A program made the translations under genes and the position numbers. A DNA stretch of 64,000 bases from Hygrophila difformis (Eukaryota; Streptophyta; Magnoliopsida; Lamiales; Acanthaceae), in contig JAOANR010000011.1 in NCBI GenBank assembly GCA_030278955.1, positions 50,021,417-50,085,416 of the forward strand, in the 5' to 3' direction. The notes under the pieces were generated by a model, which saw nothing but the letters and a program-made list of their open reading frames with translations, made no database searches and was not told where the DNA came from. This document shows positions 10,151 through 21,196 of the stretch, one piece after another. Within the stretch, counting starts at the first letter, position 1; every line of letters begins with the position of its first letter.

Positions 10151-10528
10151 ATGGCACGCGACGTGATCGCTGTTGCTCTCATCTTCCTTGTGGCCACCTT
10201 CGCGGCGGTTTCCGCTCAGGCCCCAGCCGGTGCTCCGTCGTCCGCGCCCGCCGGCGCTCCATCGAATTCGACCGCCGCCCCGGCTGCCGCTCCCAACGCA
10301 GCTTCCCCGGCCTCCTCACCGATTGCCGGTGATGCCGCGACCCCGGCTGGCTCCCCCGTGGAGGGTCCAGATGCTGCCGCCGCCCCCACAGGCGATGCCC
10401 CTGCCGGAGCACCCGCCGATGCTCCCTCTGACGCACCCGAAGCCGAAGCTGCTGATAATGGAGCTGCTGCAATGAAGGCCTCCGCCACCGTGGGTGCCGC
10501 CGCCGTGGCCGGATTCTTGTTGTTTTAG
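10151..10528 (+). CDS. Classical arabinogalactan protein, GPI-anchored (copy 2)
   Basis: A 125-residue paralogue of the protein at 4222-4650, with the same layout: signal peptide ending VSA, Pro/Ala/Ser/Thr-rich mature region, and a GPI-anchor tail ending AVAGFLLF. The first 50 residues and the acidic EAEAADNGAAAMKAS segment are almost unchanged. A 17-residue difference lies in the Pro-rich stretch, and several Ser residues are replaced by Ala or Thr. The homology extends upstream through the TATA region to about 9820 and downstream into the 3' UTR. The 3' flank shows the empty site GAATTAACAAATGCTGC of the hairpin element found in copy 1. Confidence 0.92.
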   Translation: MARDVIAVALIFLVATFAAVSAQAPAGAPSSAPAGAPSNSTAAPAAAPNAASPASSPIAGDAATPAGSPVEGPDAAAAPTGDAPAGAPADAPSDAPEAEAADNGAAAMKASATVGAAAVAGFLLF

Positions 10529-10794
10529 ATGTTTCGGGAATTGTTTGGCTTTTGTGGTGGAGTTTCTTAATTCATTTATGCGTAATTATTTTTATGTAAT
10601 GAATGCCGATTAATTTGAATTAACAAATGCTGCAATTTTGTTATTGCTATGGTTCCTGTGATCGTCCTTATATCCCGACTTTTTTTTGCATGTTCTGAAT
10701 GAAAATTAAATTTAAATATTTATATAAGAATGAAAATAATGCATTTAATATTAATAAATTATATAAAAACGGTGGAATAAAGAATTTGAAGTGT

Positions 10795-10876
10795 GGAGAA
10801 TGGGACTTGGCCCAGTAGTCATCTTTCATGTGTTCCAATCATAAGTTGAGGTTGAATGTTTTAAAAAAAATAAAAA
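10795..10876 (+). mobile_element. Short SINE-like insertion
   Basis: It has box A-like TTGGCCCAGTAG and a box B-like GAGGTTGAATG, and ends in an A-rich tail. The flanking direct repeat TGAAGTGT lies at 10787-10794 and 10877-10884. It is degenerate. Confidence 0.45.
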
Positions 10877-11061
10877 TGAAGTGTTTGATGCCTAATGAAT
10901 GCTATAGATAGAAGGGGTTTCGTCTAAATATTTAGTTCACTATTATCCTAAATTTATTCCTTCATTTATTACTAAAATAAATTGTCAATGGGTTAAAATA
11001 ATATGCTCCAAAATTGGGACCCCGGCGAGCTCCATGTACTTTTTTTTAAAAATAACTAACT

Positions 11062-12470
11062 ATGTCGGTTTCTTCACCCCACGTTCCATCTGATCGGCCT
11101 CCGGACTTCAAATTGCATGACGGTGGAGAACCCCCTCCGTCCTACCGTGATGTTATTATGGGAGGTCCAGCAGTGGCTCCCGCTTCTCAGTCCAATTCTG
11201 ATGATCTCTTGCAAAAGAATTTGGCTTCTATTGATTGTAGCGGTTTAAACAGGCGGTGCCCGAAAGTTCGTTTTGCTCCTTCAGTTCTTAAAGATCTGTA
11301 TGGTCCATGGATGGATGCACTGGTGGTTAAAGGTCTTGGAATTTCGGTGGGTTTTGTAGTCATGAAGGAAAACCTTGCGAGGATTAGGAAACCTGATGGT
11401 AAATTCGATCTTCTTGATGTTGGCTACGGATGTTTTCTGGTGAAATTTGAGCTTCCGGAGGACCGGACAAAGGTCCTCACAGGGGGGCATGGCTAATCTT
11501 TAACCATTGTTTAGCGATCACGCGATGGACACCTGAATTCGATCCGGAGTGCAGTAAGGTGAACCTTATTCAGACATGGGTTCATTTCCCGGGATTAAAA
11601 CCCGCATTCTACAAGGAACGTGAGCTTCGAGTTATTGCATCGGCTGTGGGTGAATTGATCAAGGTTGATAAAAATACACTCGCTCTATCCCGTGGCTGAT
11701 ATGCAAGAGCATGTGTGGAACTCAACCTGGAAGAACCCCTCCTTGGACAGGTTGATGTGGAAGGTAAGATCATCAAAATTGCTTATGAGGGTTTGCACTT
11801 GGTGTGCATGAGGTGTGGTCGCTATGGCCATGTTAAGGATCGATGTGAGATGGGAAACCTGCCATCTGAGATTACGCCGGCACCGGAGGTCCCTGCTAAT
11901 GCAACGACACAGGCAGCAGAAGAATGTGTTGATGCAACCACTCCCCCTCCCGTGTCTGATCAACAGCAGGCAGCTAAGGTGGTGAAGTCGGCCAAAGGAT
12001 CCCACGTCGATGGGGCTAAGAATGTAGACACCTCGTATGAATCCGACACGTATGTTGGGGAGTGGATGCTCGTCCAACCACGTAAGCCTCGAAAGAGAGA
12101 TGTCACTCCACGACGAGATGTGGTTTCCTCTGGGCCTTCCCAACAGGGTGGGATTTTTAAATTCAAATCACAGCCTGGGCCTCAGAATGGGTCAAGTGCA
12201 ATTTCTGGTCATGGGCCTAAAACTGGCTTGTCTCGATCAGGCCGAGTAGATCAGGGAAAGGCCATTGTCAGGCCCAAAACCATTAATATACTTAAACGTG
12301 TAAGGTTAGATGCGCCAGAGACTGATGAAAAACTAAACTCTGGAAATCCACCTTCACCAACAGAGGCTGCTAAATTCAAGGATGCAGATAGACATGAAAG
12401 CACTGACCAACAATTTCCTTCTTCACCGAGGGATCATGCCATGGATTTTGAGGATCCGGATGCCACGTAA
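11062..12470 (+). pseudogene. LINE ORF1 remnant: RNA-binding gag-like protein with CCHC zinc knuckle
   Basis: This is the nucleic-acid-binding protein of the LINE. 11062-11496 is the DUF4283-like N-terminal half (ending at FELPEDRTKVL). The frame then breaks; the matching continuation (HCLAITRWTPEFDP, then FPGLKPAFY) runs in another frame to about 11695. The last part, 11715-12470, has the knuckle CMRCGRYGHVKDRC (C-x2-C-x4-H-x4-C) followed by a low-complexity tail. A frameshift and a stop separate the pieces, so no intact protein is made. Confidence 0.82.
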
Positions 12471-12537
12471 TGTGGTAATTCTATGTCTCATGCAATGTGG
12501 GGAATTAGGGTTTTCATCATCACCTTAATTTGTTATT

Positions 12538-15500
12538 ATGTCTGAATTCGTTAATTACTCTATTTTTTCGTGGAATATACGGGGGATCATGAACCCTTGT
12601 GCTCGTCGCTGCCTATCTGAGTATGTTAGCGTTCATAAGCCATCCTTAGTTTTCATCTTTGAACCCCAGGGGTTATTTGATCGGGCACGTAACTTCTTCT
12701 ACAACTTGGGTTATTTTCCTTTGGTTCTTCAAGAGTCAGTGGGACGTTCTGGTGGCCTATGGATCCTTTGCCAATCAGGGTCTAGTTTCACATATGATAT
12801 TGTTGATATAGCTGATCGATTTTTAACCTTTTCTATCACGGCAAATGATGTTAAGTGGTATTGCTCGGCTGCTTATTGTCACCCTACTTATCATCGGAGG
12901 AAAGGAGATTGGGAATACCTCCAGCAACTATCTGACCGTATACTTGGCCCATGGTTTCTCATGGGAGATTGGAATGAGGTGCTTAGCCCTTCAGAGGTTT
13001 TTGGTGGATTGTATTTGCAAAATAGAGCTGACGAGTTTCGGGAATGTTTAACTGCTTCTAGCCTCTTCAATGTGCGTACGGAAGGGGCTTCTTTCACTTG
13101 GTTCCGCCAAGCTAACCAAGTTCAGCTTATTAAGAAAAGACTTGACCGGGGTATTGCTAATCTGGCATGGATTTCCCTCTTCCCTGATGGTCATGTTCTC
13201 ACATTACCAAGGACGAACTCGGACCATGCTCCGCTTCTTGTATCATGTGGGGAGATCTCTTGGCAGCCTGCAGAAAAACCTTTTCGTTGGGAGGTGTTAT
13301 GGGGTTCAAATCCAATTTACAAAGATATGGTGAATGGTACTTGGGAAGAACCGGGATCCCTGGTTGATCGATTAACACGGCTTCAATCCCTTTCCATCCA
13401 ACACTGCCAGTGTGATATTCGTAGACTTCGCAACAGAAAGAAAAAGATCCTGCGCAGATTAGCAAGTCTCGATGCCTTTCTTAATCGTGTAGATTCTGTG
13501 TGGCATATTTCTTTGGAAAAACAACTTCAAAAGGAATATCAGGAAATTCTTAAGCAGGAAGAGGTCTATTGGTTCCAACGGGCACGTGAGAGTTGGATTA
13601 AGTTGGGAGATAGGAATATAAGTTATTTTCATGCTTAGGCTAAAATGCATCATCATCGTAAGAAAGTGCATGGGTTATTTCTTCAAGATGGATCGTGGTG
13701 CGCCGATCAAAGTGTCCTTAAGAACTCGGTACGGCTCTTCTTTATTCAGCTTTTCTCAAATGATGCTACCAACGTGCTGGAATAATCCATTCCGCCTTTA
13801 CCACATCTGTCGCAGATTGGAGGGGAGTTTCAACATGAGGAAGTGTTAAATGAGGAGGTAGAAAATGCTCTAAAGCAATTTAAGCCGCTTGCCGCGCCGG
13901 GACCGGATGGCTATCCCGCAGCTTTTTACACTAAGTTTTGGCCTGAGGTGGGGAATAATATTATTGACGTAGTACGGCAGGCCTTCAACACTGGAACTTT
14001 TGATCCATTGTTAGCAAGGGTTTTCATTTGTTTAATTCCCAAAGTTAATACTCCTTCTACTGTCCGTCAATTCAGACCCATTACACTCTGTAATGTGACA
14101 TACAAATTTATTTCTAAGGTGATAGTTAATCGGTTGAGGCCGGTAATGGAAACATATATCTCTCCGGTGCAGTCAGCATTTATTCCGGGTAGGGGGACAG
14201 TGGACAATGCCATTCTATTACAAGAGCTTGTTATGATTTGTCTCATGCTAACACCAAGGTCAAAGCCATTGTGGTTAAGACCTACTTGGAAAAAGCCTAT
14301 GAAAATGTTAGATGGATTTTTTTTGGAAGAATGCTTGTACCAAATGGGACTGCCACCAGCTCTCTGCAAAATCATTATGACTTGTGTTACTTCGCCTACA
14401 TTCTCGCTTCTATGGAATGGAGAATCCCTTGAGGATTTCCGGCCTCAATGTGGGTTACGTCAAGGTGATCCGCTCTCCCCCTATTTATTCAATATTGTAA
14501 TGGAACGTTTAACTGTTACCATTTACTATGAAGTTGCAGTTGGACGATGGAAACCTGTCTGATTGAGCCCGGACAGTGCAGGTATATCACATCTCCTTTT
14601 TGATGATGATTTAATACTAAGTACTATGGTTAATGAGCAGAGTTTGAATAGCCTTATTTCCACCATGCAAAGGTTTTCCTTAAGCTCTGCTCTTCATATT
14701 AACACATCTAAGTCCCATGCTTTGGCGTCCAAATGCGTTACCATGGCTGACAGAGAATGGTTCACAAATATGATGGAAATTCCCTTCACTGATCAGCTTG
14801 GAAAGTACTTAGGGTTCCCTATGCATCAAGGTAGAGTGCAAGCTTCAAGTTATCATCATATTCTGGAACGAATGGATAGTAAGATCTCCTGCTGAGCCAT
14901 GAGACTCCTCAATAAGGCAGGCCAGGTGACTCTAGCCCGACATGTCCTTGCAGCCATCCCTTCATATTCCATGCAAATAGGTTGGTTACCTGAAACTATT
15001 TGCAATAATATTGATCAGCGCATTCGTAATTTAGTTTGGAAGGACCATGCTGGTAAAGGCTTGAATCTTGTTAAATGGTATACTGTCGCCGCGCCTAGGT
15101 GTGAGGGTGGGTTGGGACTTCGGAAAGCTCGACTATGCAACATTGCTCTCCTAGGCAAACTCGGACACGATCTGGTTCAAGGCCGGTGAAAATATGGGTT
15201 CGTGAGCTCAGGAATAAATATTGTCATTTGCATAATGACCTAGCATCACTTCCTTCGGCTGGCTCATACACTTGGCGTAGTATCCGTCGAGCACTCATTC
15301 GGCTTTCTCGAGGATATGAATATCGTGTAGGCAGTGGAGTTAGTTCGCTTTGGTATTGCAGTTGGCTTAATGGGAACGCGTTGGCTCCACAGCTTCCCTT
15401 CGTGGAAACCTGTGATATTGAATTAAGAGTGAGACATTATTAAGGATTATGGTTGGGATTTGTCCTGTGTATCTACTCCCATTCCCGAGCCTATTCGTCT

Positions 15501-16533
15501 TGAAATTGTGAATCGGCCTCCTCCGCAACTGCATGATGTTCTACAGGATGGGTGGCAGTGGAAATTTACTATGGATGGCTCATATTCGGCATGGACGGGA
15601 TATCATCATTTGATGGGAGACCGGCCTCAATCAACTAGATGGAGGTGGCTTTAGAGTTCTTCATTTCCAGAAAAGGTCTGCTTCTTTCTATGGTTGCTAA
15701 GCCATTTATATGTCCCTTGTAATGAGCTCAGATATCGTCGAAATCTTGCACAAATCCCTTTGTGTATTATTTGTGGGGTTGAGAGGGAGACTTGGGGCCA
15801 TTTGTTATTCTACTGTCCCTGGGTGCAGCCACTATGGATGAATCTTAGTATCATTATTCCTCCTGATCTTGGTACTATGGAATTGCCTAATGTTAGGTTC
15901 TGGTTGTTTGCCATGTTTAAGACATTTGGAGAAGCTTTCATTGCGGGTATTTGGTGTGCCTGGCGAGAACGATGTCGTAGGGTGTTCCAAGGATCTCATA
16001 CGCAGCTTCATACCTTGATCCGCCAGGTTTATCATTTGCAAGAAGAGCTTGCCAAGGCAAGAAAAAGATCTATTTCGCATAGTTCTATCCCTCGTATAGT
16101 ATGTTGGAATATGGGGGGTTGGTCGGGAGTGTTTTTGCATTCTGACGGTTCTAGACTAGAGGACAGAGCAAGGGCGAGATATGGTGCTGTTGTCAGGGAG
16201 CATTCAGGGCGTTGGCTTTGAGGCATTTCTGGATTCCTTGGTCAGTGCTCGGTTCTACAAGCCGAAATTGCGGGAGTCTTGAGAAGCTCGGAGCGTGCTA
16301 AGGAGTTAAGGGTTAATGAGATCTATTGCTTGTGTGATTCGCTGGAAGCTATTCGTCTAATCAAATCGTCAAGGAATCGATCCCATACTCTTGCTGCCTA
16401 CATTTTCAAGATTGATGAAGTATGTGTTTCTTTCCAGACATGTCACTTTGGACATATTTGGAGGGAGGGAAACTCGGTGGCTGATCGTCTGGCGCGTATG
16501 GGGGCTGAGAGTGAATTGTTTTATACGACCTGA
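12538..16533 (+). pseudogene. LINE ORF2 remnant: endonuclease, reverse transcriptase, RNase H
   Basis: 12538-13638 is an APE-type endonuclease (FSWNIRG, MGDWNEVL, SDHAPLLV). Reverse transcriptase runs from about 13843 to 14895 (APGPDG, FIPGRG, GLRQGDPLSP). Its catalytic block reads FDDDLIL, where the usual motif has Ala at the second position. A zf-RVT block lies at about 15665-15830 (C-x2-C ... H-x4-C). An RNase H domain lies at about 16140-16530 (HSDGSR, CDSLEAI, REGNSVADRLAR). It is broken by stops at 13636, 14561, 14893, 15187 and 15652 and by frameshifts near 13750-13850, so it is inactive. Confidence 0.88.
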
Positions 16534-16746
16534 GCATTTCCACCGGATCCTGTTAAGGGGCTACTAGCAGCCGATGCAGCTGGCACTTGGTTTCCCCGAG
16601 TCTAGTTGTTAAATCTGCTGCTTGCGGACAACATTTTGCTTAGCTTTCTTGTCGAGTTTTTTTCCTTTCTTTCCCTAGCCTTTTATGGCTGTTGTAAAAA
16701 AAAAAATAAAAATAAAATAAAAAAAAAAAAAATTGGGACCCCGGCG

Positions 16747-17036
16747 TATGCTCATGCTCCAAAGGGAGCAAAGAAAATATTACAATTTACACACAACAAA
16801 TTATGGTATATATATACGGTCTAGTGCCGATCCCTACTAATCTTTATAATTTGGATTATCACAAATTTAACTTAAATTTTATTATTAATCACCATTTATC
16901 ATAAGTTTAAAACAAATTAAATTCAAAATTCATAGTTTTTTAAAAAAAAATAAATCAAAATTTTCATTTTTTTGTCTCTCTTTCAATAGTATCCAATTGA
17001 ATGTGAATGGTAGATTGGTATGCATGAAGATTGAAT
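16747..17036. other. Intergenic, no gene seen
   Basis: AT-rich spacer between the LINE and the PPR gene; nothing recognised. Confidence 0.5.
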
Positions 17037-17050
17037 AATAGTGCTGTAGT

Positions 17051-17121
17051 TGTGTGGTTTGGGCTCCCATACACCTTTGACGATACATGAGTGTCACTGT
17101 TTTAAAAAAAAATTAAAAAAA
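17051..17121 (+). mobile_element. 5'-truncated SINE tail with 14-bp target-site duplication
   Basis: It contains only the 3' part of the 6113-6300 SINE family (GGTTTGGGCTCCC, ATGAGTGTCACT) plus an A-rich tail. The direct repeat AATAGTGCTGTAGT lies at 17037-17050 and 17122-17135. Confidence 0.8.
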
Positions 17122-17183
17122 AATAGTGCTGTAGTAGCGAGGGTTTGGGCTTTCGAATTTGCTCTCTTAAGGCGCAAAATAAA

Positions 17184-17244
17184 GGCCCACAATTTGGGTC
17201 ATTATTGGGCTGGATCAAATGAAAGTATTGAAGCTTTAAGCCCA
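17184..17244 (+). promoter_or_regulatory. Three site II (TGGGCY) motifs upstream of the PPR gene
   Basis: GGCCCA (17184-17189), TGGGCT (17206-17211) and AGCCCA (17239-17244) are clustered. Site II motifs are known to drive plant genes for organelle and growth functions. The start codon is 460 bp further on, so a long 5' UTR, perhaps with an intron, is likely. Confidence 0.5.
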
Positions 17245-17702
17245 GTTAAGTACCGACATATCACATAGGCTTCACGTACTTGGTTTGGGGTTTGGTGATG
17301 CTGGCAGTGTTCAAAACGACGCGTTTTGAAGTTGCCCGGCCCTCCATTTTCGTGGTTGAAAATCAACTGCCATTTCACGGTTCAGTGGATTTGAATGGCT
17401 CTAAGGGTTCCACCACCTGAGTTCGCCAGTTGCTTCTAGGAACTCCTGTAATCTCCCCAATCTCATGTCTAAATTATTTTGTCTTTTGCAAGGTATGATT
17501 GGTTAATCTGTTCTTGTGCATAGACGCTATTCTGGCACCGTTGCTGATTATCTTTTGGTTTGATCATGAGTGGTAGATATAGATTTTTCTTTAGTTGCTG
17601 ATGCAGCATATTGAGATAAATACTGATATGCCTCGTCAAATTTGGTTGGATTACTCGCTACTGAAGTTGTCCTGTCGTTTTTGAAATTCTGTGTGTGTCG
17701 AT

Positions 17703-20015
17703 ATGCAAACACTGGCGATTTGGCCTACGGTGAGTGAATTGAATTCTTGTGTGTTGCCTCAGTTGAGTTTAGAGTTATGTTCATGTAGCAATTCCCCAAA
17801 TTGGGGAAGTAGAAGGAAAAGGTTGGGTCTCCGCCCTGTATCCTGCCATGTTGTGTTGTATTTTTCTGGTTATTTAAAGGGTTTTAGAACTGAGGGTAGT
17901 TTGATAGGAGAAAAGTGTGAGTTGAATCTGAATATCTTATCTAGGACAAATAATGGATCCCGTGGCACGGCATTTGCATTACCATTTGCATTGGAGGAGC
18001 CCACGGTTGGCAGCAGCGTCGGTAAAGAGGGATTGGATAACATGAGTGGATTTCCTGATAGCAGAGATGGAGTTGAATTTACACATGTTCATCTTGATGA
18101 AGGTTTGGAATTAAGCTCAGAACGTGTAAATGGATATGGAATTGGGAAGGACAAGGATGATAATCATGATCAGGATGGTGATAACGGTGGAATTGATCAT
18201 GAGAAACAAGATCAAAGTGGAAGCAATGCTAGGATTGATGTTCGTGCGCTGGCTTGGAGTTTACACTCAACCAAAACTGCAGATGATGTGGAAGAAGTTC
18301 TTGAGGAGATGGGAGAACTTCCTCTTCAGGTCTACTCTACAATAATCAAAGGTTTTGGCAAAGATAAGAGGATGGGCGCAGCGATGGCTCTCTTTGAGTG
18401 GCTTAAGAGAAAGAGCAAGGACATTGAACGTCCTATCCAGCCCAACCTTTATATATACAACAGTCTTTTGGGAGCAATGAAGCAAGCTGGAAGTTTTGAT
18501 TTTGTAGAGAAAGTTGTTACGGATATGGCTAACGAAGGGGTCTGTCCCAATGCTGTGACATATAACACGTTAATGGGCATTTACATTGAACAAGGAAGAG
18601 AAATCAAGGCTCTTCAATTGTTCCTAGAGATGCCAGCTAGGGGTGTATCTCCATCTCCTGCATCATATTCTACAGTCTTACTTGCTTATCGTAGACTGGA
18701 AGATGGATTTGGAGCTCTAACTTTCTTTGTTGAGGTAAGAAATAAACATCAAAAGGGTGAGATAGGGAAGAACGATGGTGAAAACTGGAACTATGAGCTT
18801 GCGAAGCTAGAAGACTTCACTCTGCGTATTTGCTACCAAGTAATGAGACGATGGCTTGTGACAAAGGAGAATCTAAGCACTAAAGTATTGAGAATACTGA
18901 CTGAGATGGATAAGTCTGGTTTGCAGCCTAGTCGTGCAGAGTACGAGCGTCTCATATGGGCATGTACACGGGAAGACCATTATGTTGTGGCTAAGGAATT
19001 GTACACCAGAGTAAGAGAAATGGGTACAGGAATTAGCTTATCAGTTTGCAATCACGTCATTTGGCTAATGGGAAAGGCAAAAAAGTGGTGGGCGGCTTTA
19101 GAAATTTATGAGGATTTATTGGATAAAGGACCTAAACCAAATAACATGTCCTATGAGCTGGTCGTCTCTCATTTTAACATACTATTGACTGCAGCTCAGA
19201 GAAAAGGCATCTGGAGATGGGGTATGAGGTTGCTCAACAAGATGGAAGAGAAAGGCCTTAAACCGAGCAGCAAAGAATGGAACTCTGTTCTTATTGCCTG
19301 TTCCAAGGCTTCAGAAACTTCAGCTGCTGTTGAGATATTCAAGAGAATGGTCGAACAAGGCGAGAAACCCACAGTAATTTCCTACGGTGCATTGCTCAGC
19401 GCGCTTGAGAAAGGGAAGCTCTATGATGAGGCCCTTCAGGTTTGGAAACATATGGTGAAAGTGGGTGTCAAGCCGAATCTCTATGCCTACACAATCTTGG
19501 CTTCAATTTATGCTGACCAGGGTAAATTTGATGCAGTGGATTCCATCATATGCGAAATGGTTACTGTTGGGGTTGAGCCAACAGTCGTTACATTCAACGC
19601 GATAATCACCCGCTGTGCTCAACATAACCTGGGAAGCGTCGCGTATGAATGGTTCCAGCGCATGAAACTTCAAAACACAACCCCCAACGAAGTCACCTAC
19701 GAAATGCTGATTGAAGCCCTTGCAAGTGATGGTAAACCACGGCTTGCTTATGAGCTCTACTTGAGGGCATGCAACGAGGGCCTCGAGCTTTCAACTAAGG
19801 CCTATGATGCAGTCATCCAGTCTTCACAAACGTACGGTGCAACAATTGATGTCAGCACTCTCGGTCCGCGACCACCAGAAAGAAGAAAAAAGAAGGTCCA
19901 TATGAGGAAAGACACCCCTTCAGATTCATGTAATTCAGCTGATGATGGTTCCAGTTCCAGGGGAGGTGAAGGAGAATCTAATGGTGCAGTACAGATTGAG
20001 GAATTGCAAGGGTAA
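17703..20015 (+). CDS. Pentatricopeptide repeat protein, probably organelle-targeted
   Basis: A 770-residue, intronless reading frame. PPR proteins bind organelle RNA in sequence-specific fashion. The first about 70 residues are rich in Ser, Leu and Arg with few acids, like a transit peptide; an acidic linker follows. P-type PPR motifs occupy roughly 18320-19800, for example YNSLLGAMKQAG, VTYNTLMGIYIEQG, WNSVLIACSKASE, ISYGALLSALEKGKLYDEA and VTFNAIITRCAQHN. There is no E, DYW or SMR domain; the C-terminus is a basic then Ser-rich tail (RPPERRKKK). The ATG at 17703 was chosen; the four codons before it start with GTG. It resembles LOW PHOTOSYNTHETIC EFFICIENCY 1, a chloroplast psbA mRNA factor, but I recognise this only tentatively. 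Confidence 0.9.
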   Translation: MQTLAIWPTVSELNSCVLPQLSLELCSCSNSPNWGSRRKRLGLRPVSCHVVLYFSGYLKGFRTEGSLIGEKCELNLNILSRTNNGSRGTAFALPFALEEPTVGSSVGKEGLDNMSGFPDSRDGVEFTHVHLDEGLELSSERVNGYGIGKDKDDNHDQDGDNGGIDHEKQDQSGSNARIDVRALAWSLHSTKTADDVEEVLEEMGELPLQVYSTIIKGFGKDKRMGAAMALFEWLKRKSKDIERPIQPNLYIYNSLLGAMKQAGSFDFVEKVVTDMANEGVCPNAVTYNTLMGIYIEQGREIKALQLFLEMPARGVSPSPASYSTVLLAYRRLEDGFGALTFFVEVRNKHQKGEIGKNDGENWNYELAKLEDFTLRICYQVMRRWLVTKENLSTKVLRILTEMDKSGLQPSRAEYERLIWACTREDHYVVAKELYTRVREMGTGISLSVCNHVIWLMGKAKKWWAALEIYEDLLDKGPKPNNMSYELVVSHFNILLTAAQRKGIWRWGMRLLNKMEEKGLKPSSKEWNSVLIACSKASETSAAVEIFKRMVEQGEKPTVISYGALLSALEKGKLYDEALQVWKHMVKVGVKPNLYAYTILASIYADQGKFDAVDSIICEMVTVGVEPTVVTFNAIITRCAQHNLGSVAYEWFQRMKLQNTTPNEVTYEMLIEALASDGKPRLAYELYLRACNEGLELSTKAYDAVIQSSQTYGATIDVSTLGPRPPERRKKKVHMRKDTPSDSCNSADDGSSSRGGEGESNGAVQIEELQG

Positions 20016-20461
20016 ATTAATTGTGCAACATTTTGGGATTCGTTTATGTGACTGTGAAATGGGGTTTTGATCATTTGTCATTGCCTCATTGCTATACTGC
20101 ACATCATAGAAATGAATACTATATATCTACGTTTCTTTCGAGTTGAGAGCAAAGTGAGCAAGCATGCCTTTTTTATTACTACTACATTTTTTTGCACTAG
20201 CATTCGTGGAATGTTTGCTGTTGGTTTGTTTGTTTTCAGACATTATTTGGCTGAAATCCAATTGGTAGCAACTGCACATTTAGGGATAATGTAACATAAA
20301 AAATTTAAAAAAAAATTTCTTTTAAAAATTTCAGCCAAACACAAAATTTATATGGATATGTTTTTGGTTTCCACTCCTGCTTTTACTTTTGGCTTCTGTT
20401 TTTTTTCAAAAGTTCATCCAAACGACTAAACGGATTCTGAAAACACAAATATTCAAAACTA

Positions 20462-20690
20462 CTCCCTCCATTTTTTTTATTCATGTTACGGACCCACCAA
20501 GCATGCGGTCTAATATACATTTAAACCATTAATAACTCATGTTCGGTACAAGTAAAAATTATAAAGTTCTATATTTAAAAATTACAAGATGAGACGAATC
20601 TCACAAGATTTCACTTGTCCATATTTTAACTTATAACTATGATAAATTTTTAAGTCAAAGTGTAAGGATGAATAGTAGAAAAACTCCAAA
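20462..20690. mobile_element. Stowaway-like MITE, right end worn
   Basis: It starts after TA with CTCCCTCCATT. The inside follows the copy at 30157-30413 (ATTAATAACTC, GTTCGGTACAAGT, GACGAATCTCACAAGA). A clear right terminal repeat was not found. Confidence 0.6.
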
Positions 20691-20747
20691 TGGGGCAAGA
20701 AAAAGAAAACCCTAAACCGTTATGCCGTCACTTCCAAATGGAGTACG

Positions 20748-21062
20748 GCTGCGTTTGGGAACAAACGCTAGCGATTAACGTTTAGCTTTTAAAACAGATA
20801 CTAAAAATAGCATAAAATCCTATATATAGTAAACACTAATTACAGTAACCGCCAAATTTTAATCTCTAATCTCTAAACTCTAAACTCTGAACGCTCATCT
20901 CCCCCAATTTTAAACTTTTAAAACTCTAGACTCTAAACTCTAATTTAAAATTGCATTACCAAACAACATTATTCAAATTTAAAACTAATTTTCACAATTA
21001 ACTCCAGACTGTAAACTCCAAACTCCTGACCATAAATTCTAATTATTTCCCAAACATAGCCA
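20748..21062. mobile_element. Possible MITE with GGCTGCGTTTGGGAA ends
   Basis: GGCTGCGTTTGGGAA on the left and TTCCCAAACATAGCC on the right are near-perfect inverted repeats. No convincing target-site duplication was seen. The inside has telomere-like CTCTAAACT repeats at 20866-20945. Confidence 0.5.
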
Positions 21063-21080
21063 TCATAGTTGGGGTGATCA

Positions 21081-21139
21081 AGCCCAACTTAATATGACGG
21101 TTTTCGCCCAAATTGAGGCCTAACATTTGGGCCTGGGCC
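21081..21139 (+). promoter_or_regulatory. Site II (TGGGCY) motifs upstream of the ATP12 gene
   Basis: AGCCCA (21081-21086) and two TGGGCC motifs (21128-21133 and 21134-21139) lie within 120 bp of the start codon, a pattern known for nuclear genes of mitochondrial oxidative phosphorylation. Confidence 0.55.
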
Positions 21140-21196
21140 GGCTGGTTGTCATAGCCAGAATTTCAGAGCACACTGTCACAGCAAGCGATCGCGAAA

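Larger units (their letters stand above)
11028..16728 (+). mobile_element. L1-type LINE retrotransposon, about 5.7 kb, decayed
   Basis: An 18-bp direct repeat AAAATTGGGACCCCGGCG flanks the element at 11010-11027 and 16729-16746. It ends in an A-rich tail from about 16696. The order is ORF1 (DUF4283-like plus CCHC knuckle), then ORF2 (endonuclease, reverse transcriptase, zf-RVT, RNase H), as in plant L1 elements. Several stops and frameshifts show it is no longer active. Confidence 0.93.

Noticed and set aside
10173..10488. Overlapping frames across the second AGP gene
   Set aside because: Same composition shadow as in copy 1.
20866..20945. Interstitial telomere repeat (CTCTAAACT units)
   Set aside because: The units are irregular and do not match the plant telomere heptamer; they lie inside a probable MITE.
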